From positions 186,001-250,000 of the forward strand of contig JALBUN010000010.1 of assembly GCA_025174535.1 (NCBI GenBank): 64,000 nt of DNA. The letters run 5' to 3'. Positions 44,596-55,077 of this stretch are shown piece after piece. Position numbers and translations under genes: made by a program. Source of the DNA: Cantharellus purpuraceus (taxonomy: Eukaryota; Basidiomycota; Agaricomycetes; Cantharellales; Hydnaceae). The stretch's first letter is position 1, and each line of letters starts with the position of its first letter. Below the pieces are notes generated by a model that had not been told where the DNA came from, made no database searches, and saw only the letters and a program-made list of their open reading frames with translations.

Positions 44596-47292
44596 TGACA
44601 AGCCAGGATGCATCGAGGACGTATATCAAACCACTCTGACAGTCCAACTCCACCAGCGTCTTTTCATATCAAACTTTTAAATAGTGCTGCAACTCCCTCT
44701 CCACCTCAGTCTCTAATTCTAGCCATCAATCGTCACTTGTGTTTCATCGCCATCAATCATTATCAGCCTTCTATTCACACCGATCCTTTCATAATCATTC
44801 ACATGGCTTGCAATTCTATTCCTCTCTCCAACATCTCTTCTAATAATACGTCACACTGGTCTCTGGACACAGAGGACTATCAAAAATACACTGAGCTCCA
44901 CAGGCATGTTAAGCCACCTCCACATGTCAAAATACTTCCAAAACTCTTTCAACATCCAAGATCCCCACCATGTCTCTCTTATGCCATTGGCAATCCCATA
45001 TTCTTTCATGATTCTGTTGAACATTCCTCAGCATTTCACCTCTATATTGTAACACGGACAGAAGAGTCAAACATCAGGTAGAGTTTCAGTCACCATCACC
45101 GACCTACCCCCCACTTCAATCCGACTCAGGTTACATCGTGTCAGGCAAAGGGACCGAATACCCTTGGAATGGTGCTGACTGAAGTCCTCATGTGACTCAG
45201 GGTCGATTTACCTTCGGAGCTGTAGGGAAGATGATATTGGTGGATGTTTCTATTGTTCTTTTATATGACTCACCCCTGTTTCATCTTGCAATTCATTCAC
45301 ATGGCTTACTCATCCTTGTTCTATTTTTGGTTCTTTTATTACTCATCACCTCCTATTCTTACAAAGATTACCCCTATCTGTTCATTTCATTTCTCCATGA
45401 TTTCCCCATTAGTAGTTCAACTTCACATGCTTGATCAGCTGGCTTGATCAGCATTTCTTGCATCATATCACATCATTTGCTCCTCATATTGTGTCATTGT
45501 TCCCTGGGGATTTGTATATAAAAGGGCGCTAGTTTTTGCCTTTTAGATCAATCAACAGGTTTTCAGCCAATGCTCTAAAGTCAAAGTCCATGCTCTAAGT
45601 CTACACTCTATGCTCTACATCACAATCACTGAGGCAAAGCACCTTGGTTCAATGATCAGATTTCCCTCTGCCACCGAGAGGTCGCATCTCCTGAAACCAG
45701 CTTTCACATACCTCTCAACCAGGCCCCCCATCATCCTCCAGTCACAGAGCACGATCTACCATTTTGACCATCCTTTTCACTCCCCATCATCCTCCAGTCC
45801 CAGAGTACTATAAATTGGCCCAACAGCACCCTCTTCATTCACCCTCACCAGACACAGAGCACTATTACACTTACCCATACTCAGCGCTACCCCTTGGCCT
45901 GACAGTTCTTTGGCATACTGAACAACTGCATTACACACCATCTGTTTGCTAGGACTGTTGCACTGTTGGTTTGCTTATGGAATAGATCCTATAAGCCTGC
46001 GCGCAACGGTCCTAGCAAACAGATGGTGTGTAATGCAGTTGTTCAGCATGCCAAAGAACAATCAGGTCAAGGGGTAGGGGTAGCACTGAGTAATGGGTAA
46101 GTGTAATAGTGCTCTGTGGTTGGAGGAGGATGGGGAGTGAAAAGGATGGTCCAGATGGTTGATCGTGCTCTATGACTGGATGACAATGGGGAGCCTGGTT
46201 GGGAGGTACACGAAAGCTGGTTTCAGGAGATGCAACCTCTTGGTGGTGGAGGGAAATCTAATCATTGAACCAAGGTGCTTTGCCTTAGTGTAGAGCTGAT
46301 GGATTGTGATGTAGAGCGTAGAGCGTAGACTTAGAGTGTGGACTTTGACTTTAGAGCATTAGCTGAAAACTTGTTGATTGATCTAAAAGGCAAAAACTAG
46401 CGCCCTTTTATATACAAATCCCCAGGGAACAATGACACAATATGAGGAGCAAATGATGTGATATGATGCAAGAAATGCTGATCAAGCCAGCTGATCAAGC
46501 ATGTGAAGTTGAACTACTAATGGGGAAATCATGGAGAAATGAAATGAACAGATAGGGGTAATCTTTGTAAGAATAGGAGGTGATGAGTAATAAAAGAACC
46601 AAAAATAGAACAAGGATGAGTAAGCCATGTGAATGAATTGCAAGATGAAACAGGGGTGAGTCATATAAAAGAACAATAGAAACATCCACCAATATCATCT
46701 TCCCTATGGCTCTGAAGATAAATTGACCCTGAGTCACATGAGGACTTAGTCAGCAACCACAACAAATACTCCTTATTGTCTTAGTGATATGTCTCCATAT
46801 GGTATCCCATTCCAAGGGTATTTGGTCCCTTTGCCTGACATGATGTAACCTGAGTCAGATTGAAGTGGGAGGATAGGTCGGCGATGGCGACTGAAACTCT
46901 ACCTCACATTTGACTTGTCAAGGAATGTATATGGTTCAACGGAATCATGAAAGAATATAGGATCGCCAATGGCATAAGAGAGACATGGTGGGGATCTTGG
47001 ATGTTGAAAGAGTTTTGGAAGTATTTTGACATGTGGAGGTGGCTTAACATGCCCATGGAGCTCAGCATATTTTTGATAGTCCTCTGTGTCCAGAGACCAG
47101 TGTGATGTATTATTAGAAGAGATGTTGGAATTAGAGACTGAGGTGGAGAGGGAATTGAAGTGCTATTTAAAAGTTTGATATGAAAAGATGCTGGTGGAGT
47201 TGGACTGTCAGAGTGGTTCGATATACATCCTCGATGCGTCCTGGCTCATCAGCACACAGGCTTATAGGATCTATTCCATAAGCAAACCAACA
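44596..47292 (+). repeat. LTR of family D (copy 1) interrupted by copy 2
   Basis: Forward copy starting TGACAAGCCAGG at 44596. It runs to 45963, is broken by copy 2, and resumes at 47256 with ACAGGCTTATAGG to end CAAACCAACA at 47292. About 1.4 kb without the insert. A TATA box (TATATAAAAGG) sits near 45515. No clean duplication flanks the whole, since the left flank is element C and the right flank is the 3' end of element B; a deletion probably joined them. Confidence 0.82.
45964..47251 (-). repeat. Solo LTR, family D (copy 2), inserted in copy 1 in reverse
   Basis: 1288 bp from TGTTGGTTTGC to GGCTCATCA, flanked by the 4-bp duplication GCAC (45960-45963 and 47252-47255). Removing it restores the 3' end of copy 1. 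It lacks about 110 bp present in copies 1 and 3. Because it lies in reverse directly beside copy 1, the two form a 1.3 kb inverted repeat. Confidence 0.85.
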
Positions 47293-47403
47293 ACATGTTT
47301 AATAAACTGGCCAGCCTCATGCACCAATTCAAAATGCATATACCAACAATTTTCCCATGATGCTGACTAAAGATCTCATGGGCTCGATCTAGAAGGGAGA
47401 TAC

Positions 47404-48018
47404 TGTTACATCCCATAACACCAAGTTTGATCTCCAGATCTCCATATCCATCTCCATCTCCCTCATCTCCATTCTCTGTCCACTCTACCTCTGTCAACAC
47501 CAAACTCTATTATTGTTCTCTTTATCAGTAGTTTCTTCTTATGGGTTACAACAAACCTTCTTCTTTTATATTGTTTAGTATAGTTCAGACTTGGGTCCAA
47601 ACTCCAGACTCCTTTCCATGTTGTACTCCATATCCATCTTATTGTCTTATTGCTTTTAGTCTCATCATTTAATTCTCCACATACTTATACAGGCTACTCT
47701 CTGTCTATCACAGTAGTTCATATATCAACTAAGATTTGCCCCATTAACTTCTTGGTTGCTAGCTTCTTGACAAGTACTTTCTTGACAAGTCAAACTCCAG
47801 ATCCTTGATCCAACTCCATACTCCAAACTCCAAAATATTGGACCGACGATCCAAGGGGGTGCAACACACAAGTTGAAGCCAAGTCCACTCGATCCAACTC
47901 AATAGTTATTGCCTCATTCTGTCTCTGGTTAAACTGGAACAGTAAAGTCCCCTCCCCTTCTTACTAGCAGCCAAACTCCAGTTATTCCATTGAACCCCAA
48001 GTTTCCCAGCCCTTAACA
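47404..48018 (+). repeat. 3' LTR of element B (family F)
   Basis: 615 bp, TGTTACATCCC to CCCTTAACA, followed by the duplication ACAAA. It differs from the 5' LTR at many sites, mostly transitions. Confidence 0.92.
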
Positions 48019-48023
48019 ACAAA

Positions 48024-49083
48024 CTAATATCAATAGCCATCATTCTCTCACTACCACCATCCTATTCAACCTTGCAGACAATTCTAATTTCAGTAGATGA
48101 TCAGACAACAGAAGATGTCACAGCCAGGATCCTTGCTAAGGAATCCTAAAGGCAAGAGACTGCAGCTCAGACTGTGCTCATGGCCAGATTCCACTCTACT
48201 ACAAAACCAAACAAGGATTCAAAGGAGAAGAAGAAGAAATGCAGTAACTGCAGCAAGTGGCATGCTGGCAAATGCAACAAGCCCAAAAGTGAACCAAAAG
48301 AAAAGAAATCCAAAAAGGGAAAAGGAGATGCTGTAGCTAAAATTGCACAGACTGAAACTGATGACCCTATCCAACTCTTCATTGCTGATAAGCTTGCATC
48401 ATGCAGATATATGGTGGACAAGTGGATCATTGATTCTGGTGCATCTGCACCAATGAGCACACACTGAGAATGGTTTGCAACATACAAGGAGCTTCACCCA
48501 CCTCAAAAGGTCTGGCTTGGTGATGAGCAATACATCCTGGCAATTGGAAAAGGGTGTGTACCCCTCAAGATGGAGACCATCAGCTCTCAGCCATTGTCCA
48601 AAGTCCAAAACATACTATATGTACCAGACATCCAGGGCAACCTCCTATCGGTCTCTAGCCTCACTCAAAATAGCCTCCATATCAGCTTTGAAAAGGACAG
48701 CTGTTGAATCCTAAACCAGCAGCATCAGTTAGTTGGTGAAGCCAGCAGAGAAGAAGACTTATACATACTACATGCATGGACAGTCCCCTCTGAGCTGAAA
48801 AGCCATCTATCTAATGTAGCACTGGCTGTAAACACCAAACCTGTCTGCCAAGCAGACATAAGGACTTGGCACTGCCAGCTAGGTCACATAAACATCACAT
48901 CAGTACTCCAAATGATACAGAATAGCATGGCAAAGGGAATGTCACTCACAAAGGAAAATGATCCCACAACAGAACCAATATGTGAGCCATGCCTACATAG
49001 CAAACAAAGCCGCCAGCCAATAGCCAAGGAAACAATCAATTGAAAGACTGCTATATTAGCTCAGATATTTTCAGATGTGTAAC
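48024..49083 (+). pseudogene. Copia gag end, protease, GAG-pre-integrase and integrase start
   Basis: Reads LISIAIILSLPPSYSTLQ, VLMARFHSTTKP, a lysine-rich zinc knuckle (CSNCSKWHAGKCNKP), the protease motif WIIDSGASAPMSTH, LYVPDIQGNLLSVSSL, the GAG-pre-integrase motif TWHCQLGHINITSV and CEPCLHSKQSRQPI, and stops in the integrase at IFSDV. A few stops. The continuation is found in reverse at 50868. Confidence 0.87.
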
Positions 49084-50868
49084 TTCATTGTGACAGAGTT
49101 AATGTGTGTCAGATGCAGTCCCTGGTTACTTCTATGTCAAGGATCCATCAAGCTTCTCCAAGGTCAGTCATTTCAAAATGATTTTGAAGTTCCAGCTTGA
49201 CCTTTGCTACCACAGCTAGGAAGTTTGACATAATGAGGAGATCATCAACATATATAGCAATGATTATTGTTGTGCCCTGCTCTGATAAGTAGAAGATGCC
49301 ATGGTCCAAGTGGTAGCATGAGAAGCCTAGCTTCTTGAATTTGGTGCATATTGTTTTGTACCACTCCTGGCTCACTTGCTTAAGACCATATAGGCTCCTC
49401 TTCAACTTCCAGACAAGTTTGGCTTGTGGAAACCTGGTGGTAAGCTCATGTATATTTCCTCATTTAGCTCACTGTTCAAGAATGCTGTTTTGATGTCCAT
49501 TTGCTGCAAGTCCCAGTCATTGTGTGCAACAAATGCCAGGAGGATATGGATCAAGGTGAATTTGACCACTAGAGCAAAAGTCTCTGTGTAGTCTATACCT
49601 TCAACTTGGATGAATCCTTAAGCAACCAGTTGAGCCTTATATTGGATGGCCTCTCTGTCTGGGCCTCACTTCACCTTGAAGACCCACTTGCATTCCACCT
49701 CCTTCTGTCCATTTGGCCAGTTGACCTCATCATACAGCTGTGTCTTGATGAACAATCACAGCTCCATATTGCAGGTGGCTCGCCAGTGTGGTGCCTCTGG
49801 AGTTGACATGGCCTCTTCATATGAGCATGGTTCAATAATGGTACATGTGGCAACTCTTGCTTGATGTTTGCCCACTGAATTAGGCTACTGTCTAGATCCA
49901 TATGATGATATCTTGTATCAAGGATCATCATCTCAGATAGGGGCTGTGCAAGTGTGAGTAGAATGATGTAGTTCTGACTGTAGTGCATTACAGTCTCTGG
50001 TGTAGAGCTTCTCCTCATGGGTACAGCTGGTGGCAGGTCTTCTTCATCTTTGTCATCTTTGTCAGCTGAATCTTCATCCTCAAGCAATGAAGGTGTGTCA
50101 GTTGACTCCTCTTCTATGATTGCATGAGCTTGATCCAGTTTAACATTAACTGATACTGCATTTTCAGCTGGTTTAGCTGCCACTGCCACTTTCTGTGGGC
50201 CAGTGCCATCAACTGGTGCCATCTCTCTCATCATGACATCATGGACTTGTATACAGTTCCAGTGCATCTGTCAATGCAATGGTAAGCTCATTTATCCACT
50301 GCATATCCTATGAATGTGCACTGAATGGTCTTGGGATCTAGTTTGTGCTGCTTTTCATCTGGGATATGTACATATGCCTTGCAACCAAAAATTTGGAAGC
50401 AGTTCACAAGGTAGATTCCTGCTCCATTCTTTGAAGGGGGTTGAACCACTGAGTGATTGAGTAGATATAACATTTCAGATTTGCACTGCATATTCCACAG
50501 CATCTGCCCAGTATGAAATTGGCAAACCAGCATCATTCAGTATCATGCAAGCAGATTCCATGAGGGTGCAGTTCATCTGTTCCAACACCCATTTTCCTGA
50601 GGTGTATGGTTTTGTTTTCTCATGCTGGATGCCCTTTGCCTTGAGGTAAGTTTTGAATGCTTGAGAGCCATACCACCACCATCACTTCACAGGATTTGCA
50701 CTTGCTTGCTGGTCTTGACCTCCACTTGTTTGACAAAGATTTTGAAGTGCTTCAAGGCTTCACTTTCTCCTTCATGAATGCCACCTTCAGGAGCCATGAT
50801 GCATCATCAATGAATGTGATGAAATATGTGTACCTGGTGCATGACTGGGTTTGCATCTTTTCACGTGT
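49084..50868 (-). pseudogene. Inverted copia segment: integrase core to reverse transcriptase
   Basis: On the minus strand from 50868: MQTQSCTRYTYFITFIDDAS (integrase core), YGSQAFKTYLKAKGIQHEK, the integrase tail NCFQIFGCKAYVHIPDEKQHKLD, an acidic linker, RT (LQQMDIKTAFLN, MKRSLYGLKQ, IIIAIYVDDLLIMSN) and FEMTDLGEA, ending at LTLSQ near 49090. This is exactly the part missing between the two plus-strand halves. Confidence 0.87.
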
Positions 50869-51101
50869 TGGTCATTTTGGAGCAGCATGGGATGATTGAT
50901 TCACAACTAACATCTACTCCTATGGTTTCAAAACTAACATTACCACAGCTCATGGCACCTGAGATCAATGCTAAGACTTTCCAAAGTGCAGTCAGTTCAC
51001 TCATGTATGCAATGATCAGCACACAAGCAGATCTGGCACATGCAGTGGGTGTATTAAGCCAGTTTAGTGCCAATCCAGGCAGCAAGCACTGGATGGCACT
51101 C
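50869..51101 (+). pseudogene. Copia RT C-terminus
   Basis: Reads ILEQHGMIDSQLTSTPMVSK, SAVSSLMYAMISTQADLAHAVG and SQFSANPGSKHWMAL, where the solo LTR H begins. The frame resumes after it. Confidence 0.85.
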
Positions 51102-51382
51102 TGTATGGGAACTGGTTTTCCCTTAAAAAGATCTTGTTTAAAGTCCCGAAACTGTACAATTCCGCTTGATGGCCTTAAAATATCAGCATATATCTGCTGC
51201 TTTCTCTTGATTCAGGGCCATTCAAATATTCTCTATTTTTTCATATTTTTTTGGGAATTTTCCATGCAGAAATGAGTCTACAGACTTATTGTTCTGCTGG
51301 GCGAAGTTTTGGGACCCACATGGACCCACAAACCTTCACAGATGTCAGCAGCCTCAAAGTCAGCCGGAGTCACCCGGACAAC

Positions 51383-51720
51383 TGACTCATTTTCAATCAC
51401 ATGACTCATTTCAATCTCCGACTCAATCTGGTCACCACTGCCAGTAAATGCTCAATATCTTCACAACCACTGCACCTCCTGACTCCATTTTCAGTGGAGA
51501 GTTCAATAGAAGCCATGCCTACCCATAGCTGTGCTAATCAGCCTGGGAAACGAAGTATTGACCGAGTTATTTGAGTAATGGTGACTCATGCAATGACTCC
51601 TGCCATGACTCATGCTATGACTCCTTCCATGACTCATACCATGACTCCTGTGATTACTCATACTATGACTCCTGCTCTGAGTCACACTATGACTCCATCC
51701 ATGACTCATGCCCTGAGTCA
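51383..51720 (+). promoter_or_regulatory. Array of TGACTCA (AP-1/Gcn4-type) sites in LTR H
   Basis: Perfect TGACTCA or TGAGTCA heptamers start at 51383, 51402, 51582, 51606, 51630, 51678, 51702 and 51714. Five of them share a 24-bp period (51582, +24, +48, +96, +120), within a tandem repeat that alternates TGACTCA and TGACTCC. The array ends about 130 bp before the TATA box. Such sites bind bZIP factors like Gcn4; the effect here is inferred. Confidence 0.65.
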
Positions 51721-51850
51721 GAGCAAATCCAAGCAGCTCATTGGCTAGGAAACTTCCACCCCCTTCTCACATATTCCACTAGCTTCCAGTAGTTTCCATC
51801 TATTAATAGGTAGAAGTTTCCAGTAGTATTAGTCAGCTCCTGTAAATACA

Positions 51851-51860
51851 ATATAAAAGG
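51851..51860 (+). promoter_or_regulatory. TATA box of LTR H
   Basis: ATATAAAAGG, followed by GAGCCC. It fits the U3/R boundary of an LTR and lies downstream of the TGACTCA array. Confidence 0.6.
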
Positions 51861-52412
51861 AGCCCATTCTGCCTCTGAAATAAATAACCATTTCTACCCC
51901 ATCATTTGCACATCAGTGTGACTAGAGTGACATACACTGTCATCCTCTATATCTCAGTAACTGTTGATTGTCCAGTTCAAGGGTCGCTTACAGTTGTGTG
52001 TACTGCCTTTGCAGAGCATTAGAATCTTGAACTCGTGTGAAGCAGTTGCTAGACTACTTCACACATCGCTGTTACCCGCTTCAGAGTGTCACTGGTTGGA
52101 CGGTCGGATTCATCCACCTACTTCCTCTAGCCTCTAAGTGCATTCCCCTCTTTTTGGAATATCTGGACCCCTAAGCGTCCGTGAACTCTAGACTCTGGAA
52201 GTCTTATTCATTCCCTACTGCTAAGAAATGTATTACCTTCCTGCGTATCGTCTGCATTGACCATTACAACGGATTGTAACCAAAGTACAAACGTTAAATC
52301 GTTTCTGGAGTTGTGCTGCAGTAGGATTTGATATTCTTCTCAGCTGTTCATTCACGGAATTGTGGTGATTTAGAGTTTGCCCTAACACCATAATTTTGCG
52401 GGTTCCAAAACA

Positions 52413-52617
52413 CACTCAAGTGAGTTTTTCAATATCTATGAGGCACCACCAATTTATTTCTGCTTTATGATAGAGCCAAGAAGGATGCCAAACTTACTGG
52501 TTTTGTTGATTCTGACTGGGCAAGTGACAAGAATGATCACCACTCTATAACCAGCTATGTCTTCCTCATTTGTGGTGGCACCATAAGCTAAAGCTCCAAG
52601 AAGCAGAACTCCACCAC
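52413..52617 (+). pseudogene. Copia RNase H, first part
   Basis: After the duplicated CACTC it reads NLFLLYDRAKKDAKLTGFVD, SDWASDKNDHHSITSYVF and SSKKQNSTT, where the family D LTR interrupts. The missing QSSTEAEY follows at 54398. Confidence 0.85.
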
Positions 52618-54393
52618 TGTCAGTTCACTTATGGAATAGATCCTATAAGCCTGCACGCAATGGTCCTAGCAAACAGATGTGTAACACAGTTGTTTAGCAT
52701 GCCAAAGAATTTGTCAGGCTGAAGGATAGTACTGGGTGATTGGTAACTGTAATAGTACACTGTGTCTGGTGAGGGTGATTAAAAGGGCACTGTCAAGATG
52801 ATTTATAGTGCTCTGTAGTTGGAAGATGAGGGTGAGCAAAAAGGATGATCAAGATGGTAGTATGAGGGCTATGCTGAATGACGAGGCCACAACAACAAGA
52901 TACTCAATAAGTGAGAGCCGATAAGAGATAATGCCAGCTGGTACATCAGATATCCTCAGAGATCAAGCTGAGGAAACTGTGCTACACCAGGCAAGTTCTT
53001 TATACTAGATGATGCAAGGAATAGGGGAACAATAGGGGAGAGATAGGAGAGCGCATCCTAACAGGCTATGCTGATAGGGGCGATGAGAAAGGGACTAAAA
53101 ATAGAAACTGAGTCATATGAACCCTGACAGGTAGATTGTGCTCTGTGCTCTCTGGCAAGATGGTTGATTGTGCTCTGTGACTGGAAGACGATGGGGAACA
53201 TGGTTGGGAGGTACGTGAGAGTTAGTTTCAGGAGACACAACCTCTTGGTAGGGAGGGAAATCTGATGGTTGAACCAAGGTGTTTTACCTTAGTGTAGAGC
53301 TGATGGATTTGGATGTAGAATGTAGAGCATAGACTTAGAGTGTGGACATTGACTTTAGAGCATTAGCTGAAAACTTGTTAATTGATTCCAAAGGTGAAAA
53401 CTAGTGCCCTTTTATATACAAATCCCAGGGCACAATGACACAATATGAGGAGCAAATGATGCAATATGATACAAGAAATGCTGATCAAGCCAGCTGATCA
53501 AGCATGTGAAGTTGAACTACTAATAGGGAAATCATGGAGAAATGAAATAAACAGATAGGGGTAATCTTTGTAAGAATAGGAGATGATGAGTAATAAAAGA
53601 ACCAAAAAATAGAACAAGGATGAGTAAGTCATGTATGAATTAAAAGATGAAACAGGGGTGAGTCATATAAAAGAACAATAGAAATGTCCACCAATACCAT
53701 CTTCCCTACAGCTCTGAAGGTAAGTCAACCCTGAGTCACATGAGGACTTCAGTCAGCAACCACAACAAATACTCCTTATTGTCTTAGTGATCCATCTCCA
53801 TATGGTATCTCATTCCAAGGGTATTCGGTCCCTTTGCCTGACAAGATGTAACCTGAGTCAGATTGAAGTGGGAGGATAGGTCGGCGATGGTGACTGGAAC
53901 TCTACCTCACATTTGACTCTTTTATCTGTGTTATGATATAGAGGCGAAATGCCAAGGAATGTATATGGTTCAATGGAATTGTGAAAGAATATGGGATTGC
54001 CAATGGCATAAGAGAGACATAGTGGGGATCTTGGATGTTGAAAGAGTTTTGGAAGTATTTTGACATGTGGAGGTGGCTTAACATGCCTGTGGAGCTCAGT
54101 GTATTTTTAATAGTCCTCTGTGTCCAGAGACCAGTGTGATGTATTATTAGAAGAGATGTTGGAGAGAGGAATAGAATTGGAGGCCATGTGAATGATGATG
54201 AAAGGATCAGTGTGAATAGAAGGCTGATAATGATTGATGGCAATGAAACATGAGTGACAATCAATGGCTAGAAATAGAGACTGAGGCAGAGAGGGAGTTG
54301 CAGTGCTATTTAAAAGTTTGATACAAAAGATGCTGGTGGAGTTTGACTGTCAAAGTGGTTTGATATACATCCTCAATGCATCCTGGCTTGTCA
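52618..54393 (-). repeat. Solo LTR, family D (copy 3), in copia RNase H
   Basis: 1776 bp including a nested solo LTR E; TGTCAGTTC to GGCTTGTCA, flanked by the 4-bp duplication CCAC (52614-52617 and 54394-54397). Excision rejoins KKQNSTT-QSSTEAEY. Same orientation as copy 2. A TATA box in reverse lies near 53410. Confidence 0.87.
52861..53129. repeat. Solo LTR, family E, nested in LTR D copy 3
   Basis: 269 bp, TATGAGGG to CCCTGACA, flanked by GGTAG (52856-52860 and 53130-53134). Aligns with 4045-4406 but is shorter; its first TG is changed to TA. Confidence 0.9.
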
Positions 54394-54397
54394 CCAC

Positions 54398-54743
54398 ACA
54401 ATCAAGTACAGAGGCAGAGTATATGGCTGGTGCACATGCTGCAAAAGAAATACCAGGGCTCAGGACTTTTCTTTCTGAAATTGGGAGGATGCAAGGCTCA
54501 CCAACCTCTCTACTCATTGATAGCCAATCTTCTATTGTGCTTGCCAGGAATCCTGAGTTTCATAACCAAACAAAGCATATTGCAGTTCACTATCACTTCA
54601 TTAGGGAGAAGATTGAAGATGGTGAAATAGCCCCTCAGTACATTCCCACTAGTGAACAAGTCACAGATGCACTTACCAAAGGCCTTTCTGAGGCAAAGTT
54701 CAATTACTCCGTGAAGGGAATGGGACTAAGATGGAGTATTTGA
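54398..54743 (+). pseudogene. Copia RNase H, C-terminal part
   Basis: Open to its stop: QSSTEAEYMAGAHAAKEIPG, TSLLIDSQSSIVLARNPEFH, TKHIAVHYHFIREKIEDGEI and QVTDALTKGLSEAKF, the classic end of copia pol. The 3' LTR begins about 20 bp downstream. Confidence 0.9.
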
Positions 54744-54766
54744 GGACACGTCATGAGTGGGCATGT

Positions 54767-55077
54767 TGTTGGAATCGCAGGAGTGCATTCATAGATACAT
54801 GATGGTCCACAAACACCCATGTTGTTTGTGCTGCACTGCTACTGAGTTGGATTAGATGTGGGATATATAAAGGAAATTTTTTCTTTTGGTAACCTCAGTC
54901 TTCACTTTATACAAGACTGAGGTTCATACCCCATTTGTTTTTTTCATACAGTTTTTTCTCTGACAGTCAACCTATAGTATTTTCAACTCTAGTCCCCCTT
55001 ACTACTGTGCAATATCTCCTAGCCTACAATAAATAGATCATTCCCATTGCCCAGCATACAGGCCTTCTGTTATTACA
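54767..55077 (+). repeat. 3' LTR of the host copia element
   Basis: About 311 bp, TGTTGGAATC to CTGTTATTACA, typical copia ends, preceded by a purine-rich stretch. Contains TATATAA at 54864 and AATAAA at 55029. The 5' LTR is not in the window, so the right end is inferred from the CA rule. Confidence 0.75.

Larger units (their letters stand above)
34711..48018 (+). mobile_element. Element B: Ty3/gypsy chromovirus-type element with nested insertions
   Basis: 5' LTR 34711-35326 and 3' LTR 47404-48018 (616 and 615 bp, TGTTACATCC to CCCTTAACA). The 5-bp duplication ACAAA stands on both sides (34706-34710 and 48019-48023), in the copia gag. Inside are gag, protease, RT, RNase H and part of integrase, all related to element A. 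Inserts are solo LTR G (38060-38308), solo LTR F (38793-39408), element C from 40115 and the family D LTR pair to 47292. The C-terminal integrase, any chromodomain and the 3' region are lost except 47293-47403, which ends in a purine-rich tract (GAAGGGAGATAC) next to the 3' LTR. Confidence 0.9.
51102..52412 (+). repeat. Long solo LTR, family H
   Basis: 1311 bp, TGTATGGGAAC to GTTCCAAAACA, flanked by CACTC (51097-51101 and 52413-52417). Excision rejoins copia RNase H at WMAL-K. It has a TATA box at 51851 and an array of TGACTCA sites. No coding sequence, so it is a solo LTR or a short non-autonomous element. A fragment of the same family lies at 31391-31888. Confidence 0.88.
34475..55077 (+). 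mobile_element. Ty1/copia element that hosts the large nest of insertions
   Basis: Once inserts are set aside, the pieces form one copia element: gag start (34475-34710), gag end, protease and integrase start (48019-49083), integrase to RT in inverted orientation (49084-50868), RT end (50869-51101), RNase H (52413-52617 and 54398-54743) and a 3' LTR (54767-55077). Inserts with matching duplications are element B (ACAAA), solo LTR H (CACTC) and solo LTR D (CCAC). The reading frame is restored across each. The 5' LTR and the first part of gag are missing. Confidence 0.88.

Noticed and set aside
45192..45447. Hydrophobic 67-80 codon frames (also in reverse at 46482-46737)
   Set aside because: They lie inside LTR family D and recur only because the LTR is repeated.
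45964..47292. A DNA transposon with 36-bp terminal inverted repeats (same motif at 45964-45999 and 47257-47292, inverted)
   Set aside because: Explained fully by one LTR inserted in reverse into another of the same family, with a GCAC duplication; the second copy of the motif is the 3' end of the interrupted LTR.
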